From the NCBI GenBank assembly GCA_905221605.1, contig CAJNDS010000558.1:312001-376000 (forward strand): a stretch of 64,000 nt of DNA, written 5' to 3'. Positions 1-9,953 of this stretch are shown in pieces. The stretch is from Symbiodinium natans (taxonomy: Eukaryota > Sar > Dinophyceae > Suessiales > Symbiodiniaceae). The first letter of the stretch is position 1, and each line of letters begins with the position of its first letter. Under the pieces are notes generated by a model. It saw nothing but the letters and a program-made list of their open reading frames with translations. It was not told the origin of the DNA and did no database searches. A program made the translations under genes and the position numbers.

Positions 1-714
1 AGCAGGACGTCAAAGCGATCACCTTGGTTGAGATTCAGCAATGTCCGGGTGCCCTTGTCGGAGTTGACTACGAAGATGACGCGGGCAAGCTTGGTCAGGA
101 AGTTGGCCCAATCCAGAGCCTGCTTCGGGTACTTCTTGAGAAGCTCTGCATATTGGTCCACGAGGATGATGGCTGGTTTCGGTGTCACTGGAGGCTTGAG
201 GAGCTGTTAACAGCGACCTGAGCCACTGGCTCTCACGGTACTGTCGCAGCATCATCTTCAATTCTCCACCGGCCGTTGTTGTCAGGCCGGAGAGCTCGGT
301 CGTTTGCCCTTGAGCGAAGGTTTCTGCGCCCGTTCCGGCCTCGCCATTTAGGTACAGCCCAGAATAGGCCGAGGGTCCAAACCGGCGCCACCATGGCAAC
401 GATGTCCGCAGCAACGTTGTCTTGCCATCCTTGTTGCGGCCTTGCAGGATCAGGGCTCTGTTGCTGTTCAACGCTGCGTACGGCCGACAGTCTATCGGCA
501 AGACCGGAGCATCCGGGAGTTCGATGACCTTCCGGAGAAACGGGCCCAGGCGCCCTATTGGCCTTGCCAACGGATGCGCCGCCCACTTGTACACGGTTCC
601 ACCACCAGCCACCAAAGAAGCCACTCCAACAAACAGCGCGGCAGCATTTATTGCCGAATCGTAAGAGGCTTTGAAGGCTTTCCAACTTGCCCAGCTAGTG
701 TCGCCATTGCTCTC
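1..714 (-). CDS. P-loop NTPase, partial exon with a frame break
   Basis: Exon starts at CTAG|GAG (714) and runs off the left edge. Order: a hydrophobic stretch AINAAALFVGVASLVAGG (likely membrane segment), then ALILQGRNKDGKTTLL, a Walker A GxxxxGKT at about residue 95-105 of the exon. Downstream in another frame come IILVDQYAELL (Walker B-like, acidic after four hydrophobics) and VIFVVNSDKGTRTLL (sensor-1-like). The frame changes by one base between about 190 and 215, with no splice-sized gap, so this is a pseudogene lesion, a sequencing indel or an unseen mini-intron. Family within the P-loop class not recognised. Confidence 0.68.
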
Positions 715-983
715 CTAGGTCATTACCCCAATACACTACTACACGACAAACATTCGCTCGAACAAAGCACCTTCAAAAGCAGACACTGAAAAGCAAACAC
801 TAAACCCTAAACCCTAAACCCAAAGCCCTAAACCCTAAACCAGAATAGGTTGAAGGTCTAGGGGCTGCTAAGGCTCCATCCCATCCAAAGTCCCAACTCT
901 CGCAATGCCCGGACAGAAACAAAAGGCCCCAAATCCCACCGAAACCTAAGCACAACAGTAGAACCCTAAGGGCGGTAAGGGTC

Positions 984-1078
984 CATGTACCTAAAAGTGA
1001 AATGCTCGGGCCGCAAAGTGCTTCCTGTATAGGGACTTTGGGGCCCAAGCATATAATCACAGGTACATGCACCCTCAG
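984..1078. mobile_element. family-C fold-back element
   Basis: GGGTCCATGTACCTAAA ... AGGTACATGCACCCTCA with inner ATGCTCGGGCC / GGGGCCCAAGCAT. About 95 bp, no telomere units. Confidence 0.75.
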
Positions 1079-1214
1079 GGGAAGAAAACCTTAAACACCG
1101 CAAAATGAAAACCGTCAAGTGAACAACAAGCAACTCTATACCCCAAGGTTTAGGGTTTAGGGTTTAGGGTTCAGGGTTTAGGGTTTAGGGTTTAGGTCTT
1201 TGTGTAATCTGCAC

Positions 1215-1270
1215 CTCGCTCGTGGCGGTTGCGGCTGTCACCACTGCCTCCCCAGACCCCTCTGCAGCTC
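1215..1270 (-). CDS. probable exon upstream of the P-loop exon
   Basis: 56 nt encoding AAEGSGEAVVTAATATSE. Acceptor TCTAAG|GA (needs phase 1) and donor GAG|GTGCAG (phase 0) fit both the previous candidate exon at 2756 and the P-loop exon at 714. Low-complexity Ala/Thr sequence; flanked on both sides by telomere-unit arrays. Confidence 0.48.
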
Positions 1271-1926
1271 CTTAGAAGCTTCAAGGGGGTTTAGGGTTTA
1301 GGGTTTAGGGTTTAGGGTTTAGGGTTGAGGGTTGAGGGTTTAGGGCTTAGGGCTTCAGGCTCAGGGCTTATAGGGATTTAGGGTTTAGGCTTTAGGGTTT
1401 AGGGCTTAAGGTTCAGGGCTTATAGGGGCTGAGGTAGCGTTTGGGGTGTACTCGGTCTTGGGTTTAGGGCTTAGGGTTTCAGGCTTGTGTTTCTGCGAGT
1501 CAGGCTTCGGCATTCAGGATTTCTTGAGCGCTTGAGGGCTTGGGGTTTCGGGCTTCAGGTACAGCGTGTCAAAGGGCGCGAGAGGCGGGAAGGTTCCACT
1601 TGCATATCAAAGGAGCGATTGACACAGCATATCTGCCACATTCCATCGGCAGCGGCACGCGGCCAGGGTGCAAGGCTAAACAGTCTCAAAATCAAAAGCA
1701 AGGCTATCAACAGTCTCAAAAGCAGGCCGTAGGATTCCTGAGACTCTAGACTCTGGACTCCTGAATCTATAGACTCTAGGCTTCAGCCACCCAATCTTGA
1801 AACTTCAGAGGATTTGAAGACAACTGCCCGTACCTACCCAAGCTACGATGAACACATTCATTGGGCCTTCCTCCATGTAACCTTGAAGGGACATGGTGCC
1901 GGCGTCGGACACAACGAAAGTAGTGA

Positions 1927-2042
1927 TGTGGGTGGTTGTCGAAATTATAGTCCCTTTTGGGGTACCCTAAATGTTAAGTGACGTATTATAATAGGGATCC
2001 AAGAAGGCACCATAATTTTGACAACCACCCATATAAGAGCCC
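1927..2042. mobile_element. single fold-back element (family O)
   Basis: GTGGGTGGTTGTCGAAATTA ... ATAATTTTGACAACCACCCA; termini pair over about 22 bp. No second copy seen here. Confidence 0.65.
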
Positions 2043-2376
2043 TTTAAACTTGAAAGGGCAAAGGATGGACCCTTGTCAGGGACCCTACAGCGTATGTGGG
2101 GCTTCTTCGGGATAAGGGTTATGTAGGGCAGCAGGATTAGGGGCTTCCTTGTCGTCCCTTATACGATCCCCTAATAGGGCCCTCAATTGGGTTAAAAGGA
2201 TCCGAACTTAGGTTAGAATTCCCTTCACGGCAGCTAGCCTTTGGATCAGGGCCATGAATTCCCTTTTCACTCCAGACTTCTTACTTACTATGAGTTTTTG
2301 TTCTACCATCCCTGCCGCGAATCCTTAGGGCACCCTACGCAAGACGCTTGGGATTTCGCCTTCAGGATTCAGCTCT

Positions 2377-2541
2377 GTGGGTCCGTGTACCTATATAGTA
2401 CATACTTGGGCCCTAAAGCTACTTTATGGGAATCCCTTTTGAGGCCCTAAACCCTAAACCCTAAACCCTAAACCCTAAACCCTAAACCCTAAACCCCAAA
2501 CCCTAAACCCTAAAATCATAAAGGTGCATGGACCCTCAGGA
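2377..2541. mobile_element. family-C element containing telomere units
   Basis: GTCCGTGTACCTATATAG ... GGTGCATGGACCCTCAGG. Ten CCCTAAA-type units (about 2443-2513) begin immediately after GAGGCCC in the loop, where uninterrupted copies continue as CCCAAGTA. Confidence 0.8.
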
Positions 2542-2642
2542 CTCAGTGGCTTTAGAGGGGCAACGGCTGACCCTTCACCGGTGAGCTTCAACTTTTACGT
2601 CGTGTGGAATCGGTAGATTCGAGCCGCAGGCCCCAAACTCTT

Positions 2643-2750
2643 GGGGTTTAGGGTTTAGGGTTTAGGGTTTAGGGTTTAGGGTTTAGGGTTTAGGGTTTAG
2701 GGTTTAGGGTTTAGCGTTCAGGGTTTAGGGTTCAGGGTTTAAGGGTTTAG
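2643..2750. repeat. TTTAGGG array beside a probable exon
   Basis: About 15 units; ends with TTTAGCTAACC, 6 nt from the donor of exon 2756-2889. Confidence 0.95.
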
Positions 2751-2755
2751 CTAAC

Positions 2756-2889
2756 CTGAATACCCCAAAACCCTAAGAGCCTGAAAGACTTCTCCATTTG
2801 GGGCATGACGTGCAACCACAACTGGTTGAGAACAGTCCTCCTCAGGGAGAACGTCCGCCAAGTAGGGATCTTCAGCCTTGTTCATGTTG
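2756..2889 (-). CDS. probable exon of the P-loop gene
   Basis: About 134 nt with NKAEDPYLADVLPEEDCSQP then VVVARHAPNG and FQALRVLGYS. Acceptor CATGCAG|C, donor TCAG|GTTAGC in phase 1, matching the exon at 1270. Acidic/proline-containing and complex, unlike the surrounding repeats. Confidence 0.48.
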
Positions 2890-3227
2890 CTGCATGGGTT
2901 TAGGGTTTTTAGGGTTTATAGTTTTTTTGTTTTTTGTTTAAGGGTGTTTAGGGTTGATAGGGTTTGGGCTTAGGGGTTGAACATTCTAGGGTTGAGGGTT
3001 TAGGAAAAATGAAGGCACCCCCCCACCAGTATAACCTAAATCCTAGACCTTAAGCCCGAAACCAAAGTAGGAAGGGGATGATATTGGATTTTATACATAA
3101 TTGCAAAGGGAAGAATACAACCCAACAAGGCACCGCTTTGGGGGGTGTACACCCTAAAACCCGAAACCCGAAACCCTAAACCAACCCTAAACCGTGGGGG
3201 GGGGGGGGTGGGGGGGTGGGGGGGAGA

Positions 3228-3279
3228 ACGGGGGCACAGAAACCGTCGGCAGTAACAATTTTCGGCGCACCGCAGGTGT
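3228..3279 (-). CDS. candidate exon after the family-D intron
   Basis: Begins ACC-TGC after CATGTAG and reads TCGAPKIVTADGFCAP before a poly-C tract (sense strand). Phase agrees with 3438-3498. The 3' end is lost in the C tract. Confidence 0.35.
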
Positions 3280-3280
3280 C

Positions 3281-3432
3281 TACATGGAGTTTACGAAAAT
3301 AAGGAGCCCCAAATAGCCCCCAAATGGTAGGATTCCCTTCTCCTAAGGACCCCCATAAGGTAGCCCTAATATCCCTAAACCCTAAACCCTAAACTCTAAT
3401 AATAAGGTACCCCAAATTTCGGAAACCCGCAC
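3281..3432. mobile_element. family-D element containing telomere units
   Basis: CATGGAGTTTACGAAAATAA ... ATTTCGGAAACCCGCAC. CCCTAAA units at about 3370-3400 interrupt the second half. Its ends coincide with candidate splice sites of exons 3438-3498 and 3228-3279. Confidence 0.72.
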
Positions 3433-3437
3433 AATAC

Positions 3438-3498
3438 TTGCCGAGTCCAGACAGGCCACAGCTTCCTCGAGCGGCTCATCGGGCATGTCCTGTGCCTC
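3438..3498 (-). CDS. candidate exon before a telomere-invaded family-D intron
   Basis: 61 nt encoding EAQDMPDEPLEEAVACLDSA. Acceptor AAAAAG|GAG, donor GCAA|GTATTG phase 1. The 158-nt intervening sequence to 3279 is a family-D element containing telomere units; joining restores an open frame. Confidence 0.42.
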
Positions 3499-4006
3499 CT
3501 TTTTACCAGGGTTTAGGGTTTAGGGTTTAGGGTTTATGGTTTAGGGCTTAGGGCTTGCGCAAGCCTTAAACATCCAAACCCGCTCAGCCCCCTTCAACCA
3601 CAGAAAACATCCACATGTCCAACCATTGCTACAAGCCCGGAATACCCACTGCTCATGAATTAAAAAGAATGGAGGCTCCTCAACTTCGCACCCTGAAACC
3701 CTAAGCCCTAAGCCCTAAACCCTAAACCCTACACCCTAAAATTGACTAGGGATTCGAGGTGTCCGGATTCCAGGGTTTTTGAGGGCCTGGGTTTCGGCCT
3801 AGCCCTACTAAAACCGTAATAACCTCCCCAATAGCCCTCGAGTCCGACAACTTTTCAGCCTTAAGCCTATCATAAATGCATTGGGAGCTTCAGTGCCCTG
3901 AAACGTAACAATTGGGGACTCAATGGGTTCAAAACTTCCAAAAACCCTAAACCCTAAACCCTAAAAGCTAAACCCTAAACCCTAAACCCTAAACCCTGAA
4001 CCCTAA

Positions 4007-4056
4007 AGCGTCCTCTTCTATGCCTTCAGCTGCAAGGACAGCGTCAAGCTTGGCAG
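4007..4056 (-). CDS. candidate exon DTAKLDAVLAAEGIEED
   Basis: Open frame after ACATGAG|GAC encoding DTAKLDAVLAAEGIEED, an acidic helix, running directly into telomere units (GAC|GCTTTAGGG could be a GC donor). Same strand as the P-loop gene. Confidence 0.38.
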
Positions 4057-4766
4057 TGTCCTCATGTGAGCAGGGTCAGGGTTTTCGCCTAACGGAACGC
4101 TAAAACACCGAAACCCATAAGCCCTGCCTACCTAAACCCTACCTAAATCCTACCTATAATTCCTACCTAAACCCTACCTAAACTCTGCCTAAACCCTACC
4201 TAAAAGCTGAACCAACATCAGGGTGGAGGGTTGGGGCTGGGTGTTGACGTTCGTGGTTGTTCTCAACTATGGTGCCCCCCTTTACGCAGACCTTTTCTGC
4301 AGGTCTTATGGTAAGGTGTCGAACGCTTAGGGCTAGTCGCAGAAGCACGGGGCTCCGTTGAACAAAAGGACGCCGTAAGAGCGCTACGCACAAAATTATT
4401 TGAGATACTCTGGGGTTGGCCACTCCAGGGACACTCTGGGGCTGGGCAATCCGGGGACAATCTGGGGTTGGGCTCCCGGTTGGGCACTTCAGGCAGACTC
4501 TGCAGCTGGGCACTCCGGGGACACTCTGGCGTTGGGGACTCCAGGAGACTCTGGGGTTGGGCACTCCAGGGACACTTTGGGGAGGGGCACTCCAGGGATG
4601 AGCGAGGAATAGACCGGGCGAGGAGAAGAGCTCCGGGCGAGGAGAAGGAACTCTAAACCCTGAACCCTAGACTAGGCTCAACCCTGAACCTAAACTCAAA
4701 ACCCTAAACCCTAAACCCTAAACCCTAAACCCTGAACCCTGAACCCTGAACCCTGAACCCTGAACC

Positions 4767-4862
4767 ACATCATCTGGGCTTCATCTGGGATGGGCCCATC
4801 GAAGCCCTGCTGCCGCACCCAGTACCTCAGAAGCTTTCCACAGAAACAGCTATGCCTGCAAG
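4767..4862 (-). CDS. candidate exon RYWVRQQGFDGPIPDEAQMM
   Basis: One frame reads KLLRYWVRQQGFDGPIPDEA then QMMW; acceptor TTGCAG|G or TCTGAG|G. Complex, GC-rich and stop-free; downstream telomere units begin at the putative GT donor. Confidence 0.4.
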
Positions 4863-5019
4863 CTCTCAGCAGCGTTCACAACCTCAAGAACCCTAAACCC
4901 TAAACCCTAAACCCTAAACCCTAAACCCTAAACCCTAAACCCTAAACCCTAAACCCTAAACCCTCATGCGCATTCTAACGCGCAGGACCCATGAAGGCAG
5001 ACTTCTTTCAATGCATGAT

Positions 5020-5117
5020 GTAGGAGCCTGAATAATTATAACAGGGTTTTGGAGGGGGTTCCTATAGAATCATTATACAGGGGCCATAAGGGAACACTGT
5101 TAGTAACGATTCCGACC
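5020..5117. mobile_element. family-K element adjoining telomere units
   Basis: GAGCCTGAATAATTATAACA ... CGATTCCGACCCC. Sense-strand (minus) end TTATTCAG|GC is acceptor-like. The other copy is 28126-28216. Confidence 0.65.
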
Positions 5118-5348
5118 CCTAAACCCTAAACCCTAAACCCTAAACCCTAAACCCTATATTAGCTTCTCTTGTTCCCAGTCTTTTACGGACATGCTACCGC
5201 GGAACCATGGCACTCTTCAAGCCTATCAGGCCGACCTGCACAGGGTTTAGGGTTTAGGGTTTAGGGTTTAGGGTTTAGGGTTTAGGGTTTAGGGTTTAGG
5301 GTTTAGGGTTTAGGGTTTAGGGTACACGGGAGACAAGGTCGTGCCTAG

Positions 5349-5578
5349 GCTCGGTACTGGGAAGTTCAGGGTAACTAGTAGCCAATTAAAACCCTTTGTA
5401 GCCCAGTAACCATAGTACAATAAGGGCACCTTTTTTGGGTTGGTTATTTTAAACAGGAACCCACAACCAAAAAAAAAAGGTAAAGGGTACCACTGGGCTC
5501 CCAAGAATTCAGGGTTATTATTCTAGGTGATAAGCGCAGTTACAATGGAGATACTAAGTACCATGAACCTCCAAGTAG
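5349..5578. mobile_element. family-A element with a family-B element nested inside
   Basis: The right end is the family-A terminus ACCATGAACCTCCAAGTAG; the left half (TACTGGGAAGTTCAGGGTAA) is its diverged partner. A full family-B copy (5396-5505) interrupts it, giving relative age: A before B. Confidence 0.65.
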
Positions 5579-5584
5579 CGAAAC

Positions 5585-5630
5585 CCTTGAACACTTGCTC
5601 CTCGAGCTCTCGCAGGCTCAGCTTTGTGCC
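5585..5630 (-). CDS. candidate exon GTKLSLRELEEQVFKG
   Basis: 46 nt after C-tract acceptor GTTGAG|GGC, in phase with 5681-5790. Donor G|GTTTCGC leads straight into a family-A fold-back element with a family-B element nested in it. Confidence 0.45.
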
Positions 5631-5680
5631 CTCAACGGCGGGGGGGGGGGGGGGGGGAGCACTCAAAAAGCTAAGAGCAC

Positions 5681-5790
5681 GCCGAGCAACTTTCCACCAC
5701 CAACATCCACGATGTCGAAATGCGGCTTGAGCTGCGTCTTCCTTTGCTCGAAGGCCGCAATTTCTGAGATTCGGGTTTCGGATTCCTTCC
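5681..5790 (-). CDS. candidate exon of the P-loop gene region
   Basis: 110 nt, acceptor GTTAAG|GG, donor GGC|GTGCTC. Contains KESETRISEIAAFEQRKTQL and KPHFDIVDVGGGKLLG, a mixed helix plus strand. The following intron would be only 50 nt, most of it a C tract. Confidence 0.48.
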
Positions 5791-5994
5791 CTTAACTAGG
5801 TTACTATGAGACTTGCGGGGACGAAAGGAGTGGGTCACTACAGTTAGACTATACATACTGTAGTTGAGGGCATTATAACCTGAGCAAGGATCCTTTTAAC
5901 CCAGTTTAGGGCCCGCAAAAACCTACATATCACTAGTGGGTAGGGTTTTTGGGGTCAGGGTTTAGGATTTTAGGGGCGTTTAGGGGCATTGAGG

Positions 5995-6103
5995 CTAGAC
6001 CCAGGAGTAACCTAGGAATAAAAAAGGTACCTTTTTGGTTTTTAAGGGGAGTATAAGGGAACCCCAACCCTACAAGGAAACAAGGGCCTTCTCCGGGTCG
6101 TAG
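5995..6103. mobile_element. family-H element
   Basis: GACCCAGGAGTAACCTAGGA ... AAGGGCCTTCTCCGGGTCGTA with GGTACCTTTTTGGTTTTTAA. Copies at 23624-23768 (with a 33-bp internal duplication) and 54028-54131. Confidence 0.7.
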
Positions 6104-6232
6104 CCCTAAACCCTAAACCCTACTGTAAACCCGTTGTAGGGACTCTTGAGAGTTGTTAGCCTGGGAATGGTGCTTCTTGAGATTGGCCCTGGGTCGGAGA
6201 GGCGGCTTGCGGCAAAATTCTGAACACTGGGT

Positions 6233-6372
6233 TTAGGGTTTAGGGCTAGGGTTTAGGGTTTAGGGTTTAGGGTTTAGGGTTTAGGGTTTAGGGTTTAGGG
6301 TTTAGGGTTTAGGGTTTAGGGTTTAGGGTTTAGGGTTTAGGGTTTAGGGTTTAGGGTTTAGGGTTCAGGGCT
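6233..6372. repeat. TTTAGGG array, about 19 units
   Basis: Nearly perfect telomere-type units with one TAGGG truncation near the start. Among the longest uninterrupted arrays in the window. Confidence 0.97.
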
Positions 6373-6421
6373 TAGGGTTCAGGGCTTAGTGTTCCGGGCT
6401 TAAGTGTAGATGCAGCAACAC

Positions 6422-6483
6422 CCATCTCCCTTGCTTCTAGCTGCCGAGGCACTTGACACCATTGAAATGTGCTCCAATTTGGC
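6422..6483 (-). CDS. candidate exon AKLEHISMVSSASAARSKGD
   Basis: 62 nt, acceptor GTGTAG|GCC, donor GG|GTGTTG (phase 2). Phase agrees with the candidate exon at 6696-6781 upstream. Confidence 0.38.
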
Positions 6484-6695
6484 CTACACGGGGGATGGGG
6501 GGGGAGGGCGTCAATCTTGGATAATATCGAAGGTACACAAAATGCGCCGTGTGCATAACCGCTCATATCTACACACGTAGAAATACAAGTGCAATATGAA
6601 CATATATATATATATATATAAACGATGTAACTAGCACGTATATATGTAGACGGAACCATCATGGATACCTAAAAGCAATTCGGGTCATTTATGAC

Positions 6696-6781
6696 TGGGA
6701 AGAACTGGTAAAACTGCTCTCCTGCAAACAGAGGCTGGAACACGCAGGAGCATGCCGATGCGCACCACGACCCCAAGTACC
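6696..6781 (-). CDS. candidate exon ending AGEQFYQFFP
   Basis: 86 nt, acceptor TTACAG|GG, donor CCA|GTCATA. Contains CVFQPLFAGEQFYQFFP. Phase compatible with 6866-6998 and 6422-6483. Confidence 0.38.
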
Positions 6782-6865
6782 CTGTAAGATAACTAATTAA
6801 GTATATCCCCGAACCCTAAACCCTAAATGCTAAACCCCAAACCCTGAACCCTTATATGAGTATAC

Positions 6866-6998
6866 CCAGTACGGTACACTGCAAACTCAAGACCTTGCCA
6901 GAGAGTACTTGGGAAGTGCATGCCACCCTCGCCCAAAAAAGAACCTCAACAATCCAAAACTCCCAGAAGTTCGCACCATTGTTGGCAGCCGAATCGCC
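6866..6998 (-). CDS. candidate exon using a telomere-unit acceptor
   Basis: 133 nt without a stop. The acceptor is the last base pair step of a telomere array, TTTAG|GGCGAT, and the donor is G|GTATAC. Contains GDSAANNGANFWEFWIVEVL. A hydrophobic, Trp-rich stretch follows. Confidence 0.36.
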
Positions 6999-7248
6999 CT
7001 AAACCCTAAACCCTAAACCCTAAACCCTAAACCCTAAACCCTGAAGTCCGAACCCTGAGAGGCCATAAATAGTGATTAAACTGTATACCCTAAGCTCCCA
7101 AAACCACAGCTCAACCCTCAAGCCCAAACCCACGACTCTCCAACCTCCCTCCCCTCTCCCCTCAAAGCCCCAATCCCTCAACCTTCAAGCCTCAACATCA
7201 ACACTAGAACCCCAAACCCAACCCGCAAAACCCTCAGCCCCAACCCCC

Positions 7249-7279
<31 letters not shown>

Positions 7280-7639
7280 AAAAAAAACCCTAAGCCTAAG
7301 CCCTAAACCCAAAATAGGGGTCTGCTCCCACCTCCTTCGACTTGCCCACCTCGCTCATCCACAAATCCCTGAATGTCCAGAAGCAGGCCTCTGGGGCAGG
7401 GCTTTGTAGGTTGTTCGTTTTTGTTTTCCAGGGTCTAGGGTTTATAGGGCCTAAGTTAGGGCTTAGGGTGTAGGGCTTAGGGTTTAGGTTTAGGGTTTAG
7501 GGTTTAGGGTTTAAGGTTTAGGGTTTAGGGACCCTAAACCCTAAACTCCTGCGGCCGCAGATTCAAGGAACGGTTGCCCAAAGGATCGCTACGGAGTCTC
7601 ATGTTTAGGGTTTAAGGGCTGGGCGTCGTGATGCGCAAA

Positions 7640-7716
7640 CAGAGACAGAGAGAGAGGGAGGGAGGGAGGGAGAGAGAGAGAGAGAGAGGAGGGAGAGAGA
7701 GGAGAGAGAGAGAGAG

Positions 7717-7755
<39 letters not shown>

Positions 7756-7768
7756 AGAGTGGACAAAC
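7640..7768. repeat. GA-rich microsatellite
   Basis: GAGAGAGGGAGGGAGG-type repeat, about 125 bp, producing shadow ORFs on both strands. Adjoins a possible exon (about 7800-7868, minus, WAFVPSELAKFIFQHVL). Confidence 0.95.
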
Positions 7769-8232
7769 AAAATAACAGGACAGAGAGATGGAAACAAAGC
7801 ACATGTTGGAAGATAAACTTGGCCAGTTCGCTGGGTACAAAGGCCCAGCGAAAAGAGGCACCTGCTTTACACCTAGCCACCCTAGGAACCTTTAATCATG
7901 AACCCTAAACCCTAAACCCTAAACCCTAAACCCTAAACCCTAAACCCTGAACCCTGAACCCTGAAAACTCAACCTCAGCCCCAAGCCCTAGACCAGGAGC
8001 CTTCGTCCAGTGGTCCAGGGTCCTCCGCGGCAGCGTCGGCCCGAGCCCTTACTTGAAGCTTCAGAGGTAGTTAGGGTTTAGGGTTTAGGGTTTAGGGTTT
8101 AGGGTTTAGGGTTTAGGGTTTAGGGTTTCGGGTCTAGGGTTTTGGGTTTTGGGTTGTGGGCTGTATGTAGGGTGATCGTACTTACCGCGGTTTGGGGTTT
8201 GGGCTTTAGGGTGGTAACCTTATTTTGGGTTC

Positions 8233-8356
8233 TTAAACCCTAAACCCTAAACCCTAAACCCTAAACCCTAAACCCTAAACCCTAAACCCTAAACCCTAAA
8301 CCCTAAACCCTAAACCCTAAACCCTAAAACCCTAAACCCTAAACCCTAAACCCTAT
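8233..8356. repeat. CCCTAAA array, about 17 units
   Basis: Perfect apart from one extra A (CCCTAAAA) near 8327. Opposite orientation to the array at 8072-8140, only 93 bp away. Confidence 0.97.
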
Positions 8357-9594
8357 CCTCCCACTTACAGCGACCACTCAAGCTTCAAGTGCACAAGTGG
8401 AGCTTGTGGGCTGCAGGAGTCGGGTTCAAAGAACTTCCAAGACCTCTTGCTTGTTCAAGAGACTACAAATTTTAGGGTTTAGGGCTTAGGGCTTAGGGTT
8501 TAGGGTTTAGGGTTGAGGACTTTCAGGCTTCAGGGTTTGGGGTTTACAGGTTTCGGCTTCGTGAGGTAGGGCTTTAGCGCCCCATCGAGCCTCCTTCATT
8601 TGGGTTCCCCATAAGAGGAAGCAAGGTCTGGCTTAGGGTTTGGCGAGTAGCACTAGAAGGAGCTAGCTTTGAGAACCAAACCCCACCCCCCCCCCCCCCC
8701 CCCACTGTGCCGCTTCAGAAGCCATAAAAACCCAAATTCCCTGCCCTGAATGAAGCCTGAATGCTAAGCACACTATCTAAACCCTAAACCCTAAACCCTA
8801 AACACTAAACCCTAAACCCTAAACCCTAAACCCTAAACCCTAAACCCTGAACCTCCAAGCAAACATCCTAAACCCTCCGGGAGCCGCTGCTGGCTGGCCC
8901 AGGGCGGCCGGGGTTCCTGGCGTGTAGGGATCAGAGCTTCAGGGTAGTAGGGTCACCCTAAACTCTAAACCGTAAACCCTAACACTGAAATCCCTAAACC
9001 CTAAACCCTAAACCCTAAACCCTAAACCCTAAACCCTAAACCCTAAACCCTGGTTGGGGTTCTTACTATAAGAGGATCCTACTGTTAGGTGGTCTATGTG
9101 GGCGGTCCCTTGTTATCGAAAACCCCTAAATCCCTAAACCCTGAATCTTTAGTTCCCTCAACCTGAAATCCCTAAACCCTGTCAAGCCTAAACTCCCCAA
9201 ACAACACCACGCCGGGCACGCCCAACCTTTGCCCTTCTCCGTCCCCTTGGGCGCCCCGGAGCGGAAAACGCTCAAGGGACCGGGATGACCTCCTGGGCTG
9301 TTAGGATTTAGCTTAGCTGAAGAACCCCCCAACCTTCCGTTTTTGGACAGGTTGCTACTCTTACAAAAGCCCCGTATAGGATTCTTTTGGTAACATACCC
9401 AGAAAGGTAATTGGAGGCTTTCGGCTGTTCAGGTGGGCTTTATAGGGTTTCAACCCTATAACCTAACCATAAACGACGGTTTGTAGGGTGGTCCAGGTTT
9501 GGGAGGTCACGGTCTGGAGGGTCTGGGGTTGGTGGCACTTGGCTCCAGGGCCCGGAGGTTGCCCGACGTTGTCTTCACAGCGGGAGATACGGAA

Positions 9595-9752
9595 ACCCTA
9601 AACCCTAAACCCTGAACCCTGAAGCCTGAACCCTAAACCCTAAACCCTAAACCCTAAACCCTAATTAAACCCTAAACCCTAAACCCTAAACCCTAAACCC
9701 TAAACCCTAAACCCTAAACCCTAAACCCTAAACCCTAAACCCTAAACCCTAC
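9595..9752. repeat. CCCTAAA array with interruptions
   Basis: About 21 units; CCCTGAA variants cluster at the left end, and ATTAAA interrupts near 9663. Confidence 0.95.
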
Positions 9753-9877
9753 CGCCACCTACATAGAGGCCCCTGGGAGTGAGCTGGCGCCATTCTTGCG
9801 TGGGTGTTTTCAGCCGCCACGCTGGAAGATGCCCCCGCAACCTTACCCTGAGCCGAATCCCCCCCCCCCCCCCGCCA

Positions 9878-9953
9878 CCCCCTCCGAAGCCCTAAACAAG
9901 CTAAGGCTTGAAGGACCCCCTCCGAAGCCCTAAACAAGCTAAGGCTTGAAGGA
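9878..9953. repeat. 38-bp perfect tandem duplication
   Basis: CCCCTCCGAAGCCCTAAACA plus AGCTAAGGCTTGAAGGAC, two adjacent copies following a C tract. Confidence 0.92.

Noticed and set aside
9878-9953. CRISPR-like direct repeats
   Set aside because: Only two adjacent copies with no spacer; a simple tandem duplication.
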